A DNA stretch of 64,000 nt from Novosphingobium aerophilum (GCF_014230305.1 NZ_JACLAU010000017.1:1-64000), one strand, 5' to 3'; shown: positions 1 to 11,966, counted from the stretch's first letter. The notes: generated from the letters alone by a model not told the origin. Numbers and translations: made by a program.

Positions 1-30
1 TTCCGGGGTGGGTGGCCACCCACCCCGGAA
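1..30. repeat. Perfect 30-bp palindrome
   Basis: Two 15-base arms with no loop read the same on both strands, beginning TTCCGGGGTG. It could be a bidirectional terminator for a gene off the left edge or a REP-like element. There is no T-tract on either side. Nothing protein-like is visible in bases 1-317 apart from this palindrome and the repeat at 91-162. Confidence 0.75.
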
Positions 31-90
31 CTTCATCGCTTCCACCAAAACGAGACACTCTCGTCCAGATACAAGGGGGCCGGTTGCTGT

Positions 91-162
91 CCCCCTCCAC
101 CCCGCTGCCTGCGGCAGCGCGGTCCCCCTCCCCCGTTGTGCTTCGCAAAACGGGGGAGGATC
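91..162. repeat. Half copy of the nested palindromic element, upstream of purF
   Basis: The order CCCCTCCACC, a small hairpin (CCGCTGCC..GGCAGCGCGG), TCCCCCTCCCC, a second small hairpin and GGGGGAGGAT follows the same plan as one arm of the elements inside ligA (30003-30160) and truB (59951-60092). Only one arm is present, so this looks like a solo or decayed copy. It lies about 155 bases before purF, so it may be part of that gene's leader. Confidence 0.6.
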
Positions 163-317
163 TCAACGTCCGCTCTCAGGCCAAACCCGACCTCCCCGCT
201 TCGTCCCCGCAAATGGCGGAAACCGGCCCCACCAACCCTTGCCTTTCGCGGCGTTAGGAGCCAAATGCGCGCGCAACTTGGGGACGCTTCGCAGGCCCCG
301 GCGCCGGACCAGACTTC

Positions 318-1808
318 ATGACCATGATCGACAGCTCTTCCGATGCGACCCCGTGGGACATCGACGCCGACAAGCTGGGCGAGGAGTGCGGCATCTTCGG
401 GGTGATCGGCACCCGCGACGCCGCCCCGATGACCGCGCTGGGGCTCCATGCCCTGCAGCACCGCGGGCAGGAGGCGGTCGGCATCACCAGCTTCGACGGG
501 CAGGAATTCTATTCCCGCCGCGGGATCGGCCATGTCGCCGCCAACTTCTCCAGCGCCGAGGCCCTGGCCGAACTGCCCGGGATCATGGCGGCGGGCCACG
601 TGCGCTATTCCACCACCGGCGGTTCGGGGCTGCGCAACGTCCAGCCACTGTTCGCCGATCTGGCCTCGGGCGGCTTCGCCATCGCGCACAACGGCAACAT
701 CTCGAACGCGATGCACCTGAAACGCGATCTGGTGCAGAAGGGGGCGATCTTCCAGTCGACCTCGGACACCGAGGTGATCATCCACCTCGTCGCGACCAGC
801 CGCTATCCCACCCTGCTCGACCGCTTCGTCGATGCCCTGCGGCTGGTCGAAGGCGCCTATGCCCTGATCTGCATGACCCCGGCGGGCATGATCGCCTGCC
901 GCGATCCCATCGGCATCCGCCCGCTGGTGATGGGTCGCCTGGGCCCCAAGGGCAAGGGCGGCGCCACGGTCTTCGCCAGCGAGACGGTCGCGCTCGACGT
1001 GGTCGGGGCCGAATTCGTCCGCGAGATCGAGCCGGGCGAACTGGTCGAGGTCGATCTGGACGGCAAGGTCCGCTCGCACCGCCCCTTCGGCAATCCCTCG
1101 GCGCGGCCCTGCATCTTCGAGCACGTCTATTTCAGCCGTCCGGATTCGCGGATGGGCGGCCAGTCGGTCTATCAGGTGCGTAAGGCGATCGGCCGCGAGC
1201 TGGCGCGCGAATCGCTGGCCGATGCGGACATGGTGATCCCCGTGCCCGACAGCGGCGTGCCCGCCGCGCTGGGCTATGCCCAGGAATCGGGCCTGCCCTT
1301 CGAACTGGGCATCATCCGCTCGCACTATGTGGGGCGCACCTTCATCCAGCCGTCGGACGGCGCGCGCCATGCCGACGTCAAGCGCAAGCACAACGCCAAC
1401 CGCGCGATCGTGGAGGGCAAGCGGATCGTCCTGATCGACGATTCGATCGTGCGCGGCACCACCAGCCTCAAGATCGTGCAGATGATGCGCGAGGCCGGCG
1501 CGGCCGAGGTGCACATGCGCATCGCCAGCCCGCCGACCGAGCATTCGTGCTTCTATGGCGTCGACACGCCGGAACGGTCCAAGCTGCTGGCCGCGCGGAT
1601 GGACGTGAAGGCGATGGGCGAATTCATCCAGGCCGACAGTCTGGCCTTCGTGTCGATTGACGGGCTGTACCGGGCGGTCGGCCTGGCTGGCCGTGACAAT
1701 GCCTGCCCGCAATTCTGCGATGCCTGCTTCAGCGGCGAGTATCCGACGCGGCTGACCGATCTGGCCGAGCGCGAAGGCCTGACCAAGCCGGTCGAGAAGG
1801 TCGCCTGA
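318..1808 (+). CDS. purF: Amidophosphoribosyltransferase
   Basis: PurF catalyses the first committed step of purine synthesis, making 5-phosphoribosylamine from PRPP and glutamine in the cytosol. The protein has 496 residues. The N-terminal Ntn-hydrolase glutaminase domain has its nucleophile in GEECGIFGV; Cys24 would become the N-terminus after removal of a 23-residue propeptide. The C-terminal phosphoribosyltransferase domain has the PRPP motif VLIDDSIVRGTT. Cys265, Cys411, Cys467 and Cys470 match the spacing of the four [4Fe-4S] ligands of the Bacillus-type enzyme. The start at 318 lacks a clear Shine-Dalgarno site; Met3 is an alternative. An SDR gene follows after 4 bases, so the two are probably one operon. 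Confidence 0.97.
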   Translation: MTMIDSSSDATPWDIDADKLGEECGIFGVIGTRDAAPMTALGLHALQHRGQEAVGITSFDGQEFYSRRGIGHVAANFSSAEALAELPGIMAAGHVRYSTTGGSGLRNVQPLFADLASGGFAIAHNGNISNAMHLKRDLVQKGAIFQSTSDTEVIIHLVATSRYPTLLDRFVDALRLVEGAYALICMTPAGMIACRDPIGIRPLVMGRLGPKGKGGATVFASETVALDVVGAEFVREIEPGELVEVDLDGKVRSHRPFGNPSARPCIFEHVYFSRPDSRMGGQSVYQVRKAIGRELARESLADADMVIPVPDSGVPAALGYAQESGLPFELGIIRSHYVGRTFIQPSDGARHADVKRKHNANRAIVEGKRIVLIDDSIVRGTTSLKIVQMMREAGAAEVHMRIASPPTEHSCFYGVDTPERSKLLAARMDVKAMGEFIQADSLAFVSIDGLYRAVGLAGRDNACPQFCDACFSGEYPTRLTDLAEREGLTKPVEKVA

Positions 1809-1812
1809 ACCG

Positions 1813-2535
1813 ATGACCGCTGCGGACAAGCCCTTCGCCGGGCAGCTTGCCCTTGTCACCGGCGCCAGCAAGGGCATCGGCGCCGCCACGGCCGAGGCCC
1901 TGGCGGCGGCCGGGGCCCATGTGATCCTGACCGCGCGCGACACCAAGGCGCTGGAGGCGGTCGAGGACCGCATTCACGCCGCCGGCGGCACCGCCACGAT
2001 CGCCCCGGTGGACCTGGCCGAGGCCGACGGGATCGCCCGGCTGGCGACCGCCATCCGCAGCCGCTGGACCACGCTCGACATCCTGGTGATCAACGCCGCG
2101 ATCCTGCCGCAGCTCACCGCGGTGACCCAGATCGACCAGCCCAGCCTGAACAAGGCGCTGACGGTCAACGTCCTCGCCACCCAGGCCCTGCTCGCCCACT
2201 TCGATCCGATGCTGCGCACCAGCACGAACGCGCGGGTGATCGGGCTGACCAGCACCGTCGCCACTGATCCGCGCGCCTATTGGGGGGCCTATGCCAGCAC
2301 CAAGGCAGCCTTTGAGGTGCTGCTCGATTGCTACGCGCAGGAGGTGCGCAACATCTCCAAGGTCCGGGTGACCATCGTCAATCCGGGCGCGACCCGCACC
2401 GCCATGCGGGCGCGAGCCTACCCCGGTGAGGACCCGGCTTCGCTGAAGGGACCGGAAGTGGTCGCCGATCGGCTCGTGGCGCTGCTGGGCGAGGACTTCG
2501 CCAGCCCCTACCGCGAGACCATTAACCGCGCCTGA
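1813..2535 (+). CDS. SDR family NAD(P)-dependent oxidoreductase
   Basis: This is a classical short-chain dehydrogenase of 240 residues. The N-terminal cofactor motif is TGASKGIGAAT near residue 17, the structural NAA motif is in VINAAILP, and the catalytic Tyr-Lys pair is in AYASTKAAF with an upstream Ser in LTSTVA. The substrate cannot be told from sequence. It starts 4 bases after the purF stop, so it is probably co-transcribed with purF, although no purine reaction needs an SDR. The family call is firm and the role is unknown. Confidence 0.9.
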   Translation: MTAADKPFAGQLALVTGASKGIGAATAEALAAAGAHVILTARDTKALEAVEDRIHAAGGTATIAPVDLAEADGIARLATAIRSRWTTLDILVINAAILPQLTAVTQIDQPSLNKALTVNVLATQALLAHFDPMLRTSTNARVIGLTSTVATDPRAYWGAYASTKAAFEVLLDCYAQEVRNISKVRVTIVNPGATRTAMRARAYPGEDPASLKGPEVVADRLVALLGEDFASPYRETINRA

Positions 2536-2620
2536 CAAGCCTTTCGCAACCCACAAGTGTCACTTTTCATTCGGAAAACCCGGATGGAGGGAGGAACGCC
2601 CGGGGCTGTCAGGAAGGACC

Positions 2621-2980
2621 ATGCGCATGACCGGCATTCCCCGCGACGTTCCCTATGACAAGGCCGCCCAGGAAGACCGCTGCTCGCCCCGGGCCAGGGT
2701 CGGTATTCCTGCCACGCTCCGCGCGTCCGGCGGGCGATCCTTCCACACCGTCGTTCATGACCTGTCGCTCGCCGGGTTCTGTGCCTCGGCAGTGAACCGG
2801 CTGGCGCCCGACACGATCTGCTGGATCACCCTGCCAGGCCTGCAATCGCTGCAATCGCGCGTGATCTGGTGGGACGCCAGCCTGGTCGGCTGCGCGTTCG
2901 AGACGCTGCTCAGCCCCTTCGTGCTCGAAAACATCGTCGCGCGCTGGCAACACGAGACCACCTTCCGCAGCGCGGTGTGA
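2621..2980 (+). CDS. PilZ domain protein
   Basis: This is a stand-alone PilZ domain of 119 residues and is predicted to bind cyclic di-GMP. The two binding motifs are visible: an arginine cluster (RCSPRAR, residues 20-26) and DLSLAGF about 25 residues later, matching RxxxR and D/NxSxxG. There is no output domain, so it would act by binding a partner. AGGAAGG sits just before the ATG. It is separated from the purF-SDR pair by 85 bases and may have its own promoter. Confidence 0.88.
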   Translation: MRMTGIPRDVPYDKAAQEDRCSPRARVGIPATLRASGGRSFHTVVHDLSLAGFCASAVNRLAPDTICWITLPGLQSLQSRVIWWDASLVGCAFETLLSPFVLENIVARWQHETTFRSAV

Positions 2981-3080
2981 TCGGGCTGAGCGGACGGCGG
3001 GGCCTGGTCCGGATCGGGTGGGGAGTGGGCGTTGGCCTGCGGCTGCGGATAGAAGGGCCAATAACCCTGCCCTATTTCCC

Positions 3081-3109
3081 CCAACCCCGCTCAGGCTGAG
3101 CGGGGTTGG
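3081..3109. terminator. Hairpin between convergent genes
   Basis: Arms CCAACCCCGCTCA and TGAGCGGGGTTGG pair perfectly over 13 bases with a 3-base loop. It lies between the converging PilZ and photolyase genes. A U-run is lacking, so it could be a terminator or a plain repeat. Confidence 0.5.
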
Positions 3110-3186
3110 GTGCGGAACCAGAGCGGTATTTCAAGTCCGACTTTGAACGCCAGCGGTCATTGGGGCTGGTCCACCCCGCCTCTGTC

Positions 3187-3299
3187 CCCGTCATCCCAGC
3201 AAAGGCTGGGATCTCTCTCCGGATAGCGCGGCTTCGAAAACGCACATGCCGCGGGAGCACAATCGCCAGAGATGCCAGCCTGCGCTGGCATGACGGGAC
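3187..3299. repeat. Imperfect inverted repeat with CGTCATCCCAGC-type ends
   Basis: Arms of about 30 bases (3187-3216 and 3271-3299) pair imperfectly, and each carries its own small hairpin (CCCAGC..GCTGGG and GCCAGC..GCTGGC). CGTCATSCC-type ends recur at 18262-18289 and 59134-59213, so this is one of a family of dispersed REP-like repeats. Confidence 0.65.
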
Positions 3300-3356
3300 G
3301 CGGGCGCAAAACGCCGTACCAAGCCCCCCGGTCGGGCGGCTCCCGTCAAGAGCCGC

Positions 3357-4727
3357 TCACTCCCCCTTGATCGCCGCGAAGGCCGCCAGTGCCCGGGCGC
3401 GACCCTCCGCATGAGCGATGATCGGGCGCGGATAGCGCGGCGGCCGGCGGACCGGATCGTGGATCTCGGCATCGGACAGGCCGGCCAGTTCGGGGACCCA
3501 GCGCCGGATGTAGTCGGCCGCCTCGAACTTGGCCGACTGGGTGAGCGGCGCCATGATCCGCACGAACATGTTGGCGTCCACCCCGCTGCCCGCGCTCCAC
3601 TGCCAGTTGACGCTGTTCTGGGCATAGTCGGCATCGACCAGGGTGTCCCAGAACCACTGCTCGCCGCGCCGCCAGTCGATCAGCAGGTGCTTGATCAGGA
3701 ACGAAGCCACGATCATCCGGACGCGGTTGTGCATCCAGCCGGTGTGCCACAGCTCGCGCATGCCGGCATCGACGATCGGGTAGCCCGTCTGCCCGCGCTG
3801 CCAGGCGATCAGGTCCGCCTCCGCCTCGGGCCCGGTGCGCCAGGCCAGGGCATCGAACTGGGCCTTGCCGTTGCGGCCACCATAGGCGGGGAACTGCAGG
3901 ATGATGTTCTGGGCATAGTCGCGCCAGCCCAGCTCGCCCAGGAAGGTGTCGACCGATCCGCCCTGATCGGCCACGGCATGCCAGACCTGCGCGGGAGAGA
4001 CTTCTCCGAAATGGAGGTGGGGTGAGAGCATCGCCGTGCCGGGCAGGGCCGGCAGGTTGCGGCGCTGTTCGTAGCGCTGCGCCCGCACGACGAACTGCGC
4101 GAGTCGCGCTCGCCCCCCCTCCTCGCCCGGCGACCACGTGTCGCTCAGGCCGCCGGACCAGTCGGGACGGGTGGGTCGGAGCTTCCAGTCCTCGAGCCGT
4201 TCGCTGGCGGGCCAGTAGGCCGGAGCCTCGAGCCTGGCGGGCGGAGCCAGCGGTGTCGGCGGCGGCAAGTGCTGCTGCAGCGCGCGCCAGAACGGGGTGT
4301 AGATCTTGTAGAGCCCCCCGCTTCCGGTGGTCACCGTGCCCGGCGGGGCGAGATAGTTGCCGTGGTGCAACTGCAGGTCGAACTGCTGCTCCACCGCCCG
4401 CTCGGCGTTGCGCCACCAGGGCTCGTAATGATGCAGGGCATGGACCGTGCGCGCGCCCGTCTCGCGCCGGATCGCCGCGAGCTCCTCGTGGCAGCGGCCC
4501 CGCCGCAGGATCAGCCGCGATCCGAGCGCCTGCAGGTCGGCCGCCAGGCTGGCCAGGCTGTGGTGCAGCCACCAGCGCGATGCGGCGCCCATCCGGCGGT
4601 GCTGGGCAATCTCGTCATCGAGGACATAGACCGGGATGACCGGCCCCTTCCGGGCAGCGGCAAGGAAAGCCGCCTGGTCGGCCAGGCGCAGATCGCGTCG
4701 GAGCCAAACGATTGAAGGCGTAGTCAT
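3357..4727 (-). CDS. phrB: Deoxyribodipyrimidine photolyase
   Basis: This flavoenzyme of the class I CPD photolyase/cryptochrome family (456 residues) splits UV pyrimidine dimers in DNA using blue light. The N-terminal antenna domain begins IVWLRRDLRLADQ, a family hallmark. The FAD-binding region near residues 308-370 shows TGYPIVDAGMREL, GWMHNRVRM and AQNSVNWQW. The length is normal for the class. It stands alone between convergent PilZ and co-directional korB, with no SOS box in front of it. Confidence 0.95.
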   Translation of the reverse strand: MTTPSIVWLRRDLRLADQAAFLAAARKGPVIPVYVLDDEIAQHRRMGAASRWWLHHSLASLAADLQALGSRLILRRGRCHEELAAIRRETGARTVHALHHYEPWWRNAERAVEQQFDLQLHHGNYLAPPGTVTTGSGGLYKIYTPFWRALQQHLPPPTPLAPPARLEAPAYWPASERLEDWKLRPTRPDWSGGLSDTWSPGEEGGRARLAQFVVRAQRYEQRRNLPALPGTAMLSPHLHFGEVSPAQVWHAVADQGGSVDTFLGELGWRDYAQNIILQFPAYGGRNGKAQFDALAWRTGPEAEADLIAWQRGQTGYPIVDAGMRELWHTGWMHNRVRMIVASFLIKHLLIDWRRGEQWFWDTLVDADYAQNSVNWQWSAGSGVDANMFVRIMAPLTQSAKFEAADYIRRWVPELAGLSDAEIHDPVRRPPRYPRPIIAHAEGRARALAAFAAIKGE

Positions 4728-4773
4728 CGCGTCCGGGTACCGAAACGGTTGCGCGGATTGCCAGCGGGTTTCT

Positions 4774-4801
4774 CCGGACCTGCCCCAAGAGACAGGTCCG
4801 G
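4774..4801 (-). terminator. Hairpin downstream of korB
   Basis: CCGGACCTG and CAGGTCCGG form a perfect 9-base stem with a 10-base loop, 8 bases after the korB stop on the minus strand. There is no U-run after it, so its role as an intrinsic terminator is uncertain. Confidence 0.45.
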
Positions 4802-4808
4802 CCCGGGC

Positions 4809-5864
4809 TTACGCCGGATCGCCCGCGGTGCCGCTGACGGTCCAGGTCTGCCCCTTGGCCAGGAGCTTGCCGAGATCGGCCGCCTTGCCCTCGCGCGCCT
4901 GACGGTCCTGGCCCAGAACGGCGTCCTCATAGGTCGGCCGCGGATCGTCGTAGAGCACGCCCAGAGCCATCGGGAAGGGTCCGAACGGCATTTCGACCAG
5001 CATGTGGGCGATCGCCTTGTTGCGCACGTTGTGGACGATCACCCCGGCACCCTGCCAGTCACCATCGACCACATCGACAACCTTGAGCATCAGGGTTTCG
5101 AGATCGAGCGCGATCCCCTTGATCCCGCCCGACTTCTCCGATCCGAACAGCATCGGCTCGCCGTCCTTCAGCCACAACTGGCTCTGCTCGGCCCCCTTGG
5201 GCGCGGCGAAGTCGTCGAACCGGTCCTTGTTGTAGACGATGCAGTTCTGGAAGATCTCGATGAAGGCCGCGCCCTTGTGGGCATGGGCGGCCTTGAGCAC
5301 GCTCGGCAGTTCCTTCGACACGTCGAAGCCGCGGGCGATGAACCGCGCCCCCGAACCCAGCGCGAAGGCGCAGGGCAGCGCCGGGTGGTCGACCGAGCCC
5401 ATCGGGGTCGACGGGCTGGACGTGCCCTCACGGCTGGTCGGCGAGTACTGGCCCTTGGTCAGGCCGTAGATCTCGTTGTTGAACAGCATGATCTGGCAGT
5501 TCAGGTTTCGGCGCAGCAGGTGCATGGTGTGGTTGCCGCCGATCGACATGCCATCCCCGTCACCGGTCACCAGCCAGACATCGAGGTCCGGATTGGCCAG
5601 CTTGATCCCCGTCGCCACGGCCGGCGCGCGGCCGTGGATCGTGTGGAAGCCATAGCTTTCGATGTAGTAGGGGAAGCGGCTGGAGCAGCCGATGCCCGAA
5701 ACGAACACGGTGTTGCTGGGGTCGGCGCCCAGCTCAGGCAGGGTGCGCTGCACCGCCTTGAGGATCGCATAGTCGCCGCAACCCGGGCACCAGCGCACCT
5801 CCTGGTCGGTCTCCCAGTCCTTCAGCGTGGTCTGGACCTTCGAGATGGGGGTCATGTCGTTCAT
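4809..5864 (-). CDS. korB: 2-oxoacid:ferredoxin oxidoreductase, beta subunit
   Basis: This is the thiamine-diphosphate subunit of a 2-oxoacid (probably 2-oxoglutarate) oxidoreductase, which makes acyl-CoA and CO2 and passes electrons to ferredoxin. In 351 residues it shows CPGCGD at 26-31 and the TPP/Mg motif GDGDGMSIGGNH at 101-112, as in KorB/PorB proteins. It lies 11 bases after the fused gamma-alpha gene and completes a two-subunit enzyme. Sequence alone cannot separate 2-oxoglutarate from pyruvate specificity; the alpha-subunit architecture favours the 2-oxoglutarate type. Confidence 0.92.
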   Translation of the reverse strand: MNDMTPISKVQTTLKDWETDQEVRWCPGCGDYAILKAVQRTLPELGADPSNTVFVSGIGCSSRFPYYIESYGFHTIHGRAPAVATGIKLANPDLDVWLVTGDGDGMSIGGNHTMHLLRRNLNCQIMLFNNEIYGLTKGQYSPTSREGTSSPSTPMGSVDHPALPCAFALGSGARFIARGFDVSKELPSVLKAAHAHKGAAFIEIFQNCIVYNKDRFDDFAAPKGAEQSQLWLKDGEPMLFGSEKSGGIKGIALDLETLMLKVVDVVDGDWQGAGVIVHNVRNKAIAHMLVEMPFGPFPMALGVLYDDPRPTYEDAVLGQDRQAREGKAADLGKLLAKGQTWTVSGTAGDPA

Positions 5865-5875
5865 GGTTGTTTCCC

Positions 5876-7762
<1,887 letters not shown>

Positions 7763-7831
7763 TCTTGTCCTCGCAGGGGGCAATTCCCCCGATATTGCGC
7801 CTGGTTCCGGGCCCGGCTCTCGATCGTGTCG

Positions 7832-7861
7832 CCCTAAGCCACCGGCTCGCGCGGGCCGCAA
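7832..7861 (-). promoter_or_regulatory. Possible promoter for korAB
   Basis: On the minus strand, TTGCGG and TTAGGG are separated by 18 bases, about 70 bases before the korA ATG. The form resembles the better candidates before sdhC and atpI, but the match is weak. Confidence 0.25.
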
Positions 7862-8047
7862 TCCAGAAAAACGTCAGGCCCACAAACCGATGCTTTCAGC
7901 CAAAGGCCGTCGCATTCGCCTAGTCAAGCCCGGAGCGTGACGGTAACGCGCATTCATGCCCCCGCACCCGGCCTATCTTGGGCCGCGTGGCGCGGAATCA
8001 AGGAACGGGCCCGACGAAGGCCCGGCCAAGCGAGAACAGGACCGCAG

Positions 8048-8542
8048 ATGAACGATTTTTCCGCCCTGCCCTATCGTCCCTGCGTGGGCGTGATGCTGGT
8101 CAACCACACCGGGCAGGTCTTCGTCGGCAAGCGGATCGACACACGGCCCGGCACCTCCGAAGGCGACGCCTGGCAAATGCCCCAGGGCGGGATCGACGAT
8201 GGCGAGGATCTGCGAACCGCCGCGCTGCGCGAGCTGTTCGAGGAAACCGGCGTCGGCGAGAGCCTCGTCACGATCATCGCCCAGACCCGCGAGGAGCTGC
8301 TTTACGACTTGCCCGACGAGCTGATGGGCAAACTGTGGGGCGGCCGCTTCCGGGGGCAGCGCCAGCACTGGGTGCTGGCCCGCTTCACCGGAAGCGATGC
8401 CGATATCGATCTGGAAGCCCACGATCCGCCGGAGTTCCGGGAGTGGAAATGGGTGGCGGCCGAACAGTTGCCCGACCTCATCGTGCCCTTCAAGAAGCGC
8501 GTCTATCGCGCTGTTGTTGAAGAGTTTCGTGAACTGATCTGA
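8048..8542 (+). CDS. rppH: RNA pyrophosphohydrolase (Nudix)
   Basis: RppH removes pyrophosphate from the 5' end of mRNAs and so opens them to decay; it may also hydrolyse dinucleoside polyphosphates. The 164-residue protein carries the Nudix box GX5EX7REUXEEXGU at residues 47-69 (GGIDDGE..RELFEETGV). ALPYRPCVGVMLVN at the N-terminus is typical of the alphaproteobacterial family. ATG 8048 is used because AGGA lies before it and family members start here; an in-frame ATG-free extension back to 7937 has no family match. Confidence 0.93.
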   Translation: MNDFSALPYRPCVGVMLVNHTGQVFVGKRIDTRPGTSEGDAWQMPQGGIDDGEDLRTAALRELFEETGVGESLVTIIAQTREELLYDLPDELMGKLWGGRFRGQRQHWVLARFTGSDADIDLEAHDPPEFREWKWVAAEQLPDLIVPFKKRVYRAVVEEFRELI

Positions 8543-8549
8543 GCCGAAC

Positions 8550-9053
8550 TCAGTTGGTCACGGTCGGGCTGGGCTTGATCGCCTCGGCCGAGACCACCTG
8601 GGCGGCACCGGCCTTGGCGATCAGACCGGCCAGCTCGCGCGTTTCCGGGCAGGCATCGCCGCACAGGCCCTGCAGCCGGGTCAGATTGCGCTTGGCCTTC
8701 TCGATCGCGCCCTTTTCCACCAGGGCGGCACCCTCACCGGAAATGGCGGTCAGGTTCTGGGGGTCGCGCTCCAGCGCCTCGCGATAGTAATGCAGCGCCT
8801 TGCCCTGCAGTCCCTGCCGCCGGGTGGCTTCGGCCAGGTCCAGCGTGATTGCCGTGGCACCCGGCTGGATCGCCAGCGCCGATTCGAAGGCATCGATCGC
8901 CGCGTTGGGATTGCCTCCGGCAAGGGCCGCCCGGCCCTGCGACACCAGCGCCGCGGCCCGCGGATCGAGCGGTTGCGGCGGCGCGGAATGGCCCACGCTG
9001 GCCGACAGGGCCAGCGCCAGGGACAGGGCAACACCGGCCGGGGCAAAGCGCAT
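8550..9053 (-). CDS. Secreted tetratricopeptide-repeat protein
   Basis: This is a 167-residue protein with a Sec signal peptide (residues 1-23, cut near GHSA) and about three TPR units (for example RAALAGGNPNAAIDAFESAL and ALHYYREALERDPQ). Its target is not visible; TPR proteins of this size are periplasmic scaffolds. The start at 9053 has GGGAGG placed ideally, so the earlier in-frame start at 9077 is rejected. It follows the rRNA methyltransferase gene, which ends 85 bases upstream on the same strand. Confidence 0.8.
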   Translation of the reverse strand: MRFAPAGVALSLALALSASVGHSAPPQPLDPRAAALVSQGRAALAGGNPNAAIDAFESALAIQPGATAITLDLAEATRRQGLQGKALHYYREALERDPQNLTAISGEGAALVEKGAIEKAKRNLTRLQGLCGDACPETRELAGLIAKAGAAQVVSAEAIKPSPTVTN

Positions 9054-9137
9054 CAGATCCTCCCGCAAGTCCATCACGATGCCGCCAATCCCCCCGCGAT
9101 CGCTACGGGAACAGACATGCTCATGAGCGGCTGCGTA

Positions 9138-10310
9138 TCATAGCCGTTCCAGCCTTGCGACGAAAAACCCGTCGGTCCCGTCATGGTACGGCGTCAGCCG
9201 CACCCCGTCGCCGCGCGGGCGTCCGGCCCCCAGCGCCAGCGGCGCCGCGCGCCAGCCGGGATGGCGCACCAGAAAGCCCGAAACCTGATCGGCGCCCTCG
9301 GCATCGAGCAGCGAGCAGACCACGTGGATCAGCCGTCCCCCCGGCCGCACCAGCGCCGCGGCGACATCCAGCAGCCGGGCCTGCAGCACGGTCAGCCGCG
9401 CCAGTTCCCGCTCGTCCAACCGCCAGCGCGCTTCGGGATTGCGACGCCAGGTGCCGGTGCCGGAACAGGGGGCATCGACCAGCACGGCATCGGCCCGGCC
9501 CGCCCAGTCGGCGAGGGCCGCCGCCTCGCGCCCGCCATCGAGCAGCCGCGTGGTGGCGATGGTCACCCCGGCCCGCTCTGCCCGCGGCGGCAGGCGCGAC
9601 AAGCGGGCGCGGTCGGCATCGCAGGCCAGCAGCGTGCCGCGATTGTCCATGGCCGCCGCCAGCGCCAGGGTCTTGCCGCCCGCCCCTGCGCAAAGATCGA
9701 CCACGGCCTCGCCCGGCTGCGCTCCAACCGCGGCGCAGACCAGCTGCGAACCGGCATCCTGCACCTCGATCGCACCGGCCAGATAGGCTTGCCATTGTTC
9801 CACCGGGGTGCCGGGGGGAAAGCGGCGGGCGAAAGGGGCCGGAGTCGGCTCGCCGGGTTCGGGCAGCTCGGCCAGGGCCGCCTTGAGCCCGTTGATGCGG
9901 ATGTCGAGCGGGGCGCGGTCCAGCAGGGCCCGCAGCTCGGGACCGTCCAGCCCGCTTGCGGTCAGGGCCTGCTCCAGCCAGACCGGAGCGACCCCGGCCG
10001 GGGCCACCGGATCGTCGGCAGCGATCGGCGCCGGGGCGTGGCGTGAGCCGTCGAACAGGATCGCCAGCGCGGGATCGTCCTGCGCCAGCCGCAGGACCGC
10101 GGCACGGCCGCTGGCGGGGATGTCTCCGCAGGCGCGAATCGCATCGTAGACGATGGCCCGGACCGCCCGCCGATCGCTGCTGCCGGCAAAGCGCCGGGTG
10201 CGGAACCATTCGGTGAACAGCCGGTCGGCCGGAGCGCCCTTGGTCCGCGCCGCGGCGATCACCGCATCGAGGATCTCGATCGCGGCCTGGACGCGCGCCT
10301 GCGGGGTCAT
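9138..10310 (-). CDS. rsmB: RsmB-like rRNA cytosine-C5 methyltransferase
   Basis: The protein is predicted to methylate a cytosine of 16S rRNA using S-adenosylmethionine. In 390 residues it has an N-terminal RNA-binding (NusB-like) region and a C-terminal Rossmann methyltransferase. AdoMet motif I is VDLCAGAGGKTLAL, motif IV is VDAPCSGTGTWRRNP, and the catalytic-cysteine motif is VVCSLL. ATG 10310 is preferred; the frame stays open upstream through an inverted repeat (10371-10433), which would only add repeat-encoded residues. The symbol is by family; RsmF-type specificity cannot be excluded. Confidence 0.88.
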   Translation of the reverse strand: MTPQARVQAAIEILDAVIAAARTKGAPADRLFTEWFRTRRFAGSSDRRAVRAIVYDAIRACGDIPASGRAAVLRLAQDDPALAILFDGSRHAPAPIAADDPVAPAGVAPVWLEQALTASGLDGPELRALLDRAPLDIRINGLKAALAELPEPGEPTPAPFARRFPPGTPVEQWQAYLAGAIEVQDAGSQLVCAAVGAQPGEAVVDLCAGAGGKTLALAAAMDNRGTLLACDADRARLSRLPPRAERAGVTIATTRLLDGGREAAALADWAGRADAVLVDAPCSGTGTWRRNPEARWRLDERELARLTVLQARLLDVAAALVRPGGRLIHVVCSLLDAEGADQVSGFLVRHPGWRAAPLALGAGRPRGDGVRLTPYHDGTDGFFVARLERL

Positions 10311-10370
10311 GACGCGGCCCGCCGGAGCGCACAGGTCACAAGCAATGGGGATTGAACCATACCTGACCTC

Positions 10371-10433
10371 GTTCGTGTCGAGCAAAGTCGAGACAGGCCG
10401 CCCATCCGTGTCTCGACTTCGCTCGACACGAAC
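10371..10433. repeat. Inverted repeat GTTCGTGTCGAGC-type, upstream of rsmB
   Basis: Arms of 25 bases (10371-10395 and 10409-10433) match with one mismatch around a 13-base loop. Similar TCGAGCGAAGTCGAGACA repeats are common between genes in sphingomonads. It is open in the rsmB frame but lies outside the preferred coding start. It also sits just downstream of guaB and could serve as its terminator, although there is no U-run. Confidence 0.8.
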
Positions 10434-10484
10434 GGATGCAGGGAAGCGCAACGGCCATTCAGGCCGTCGGCGACTCCCCCGATC

Positions 10485-11966
<1,482 letters not shown>

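Larger units (their letters stand above)
2981..3356. other. Intergenic stretch with hairpins, no gene
   Basis: The region between the convergent PilZ and photolyase genes contains no convincing coding sequence. It holds one tight hairpin (3081-3109) and a longer imperfect inverted repeat (3187-3299). Confidence 0.7.

Noticed and set aside
33-1973. A 646-residue open frame on the minus strand over purF
   Set aside because: It is antisense to purF, has His/Arg/Gly-rich shadow composition and no motifs. GC-rich DNA often leaves such frames open.
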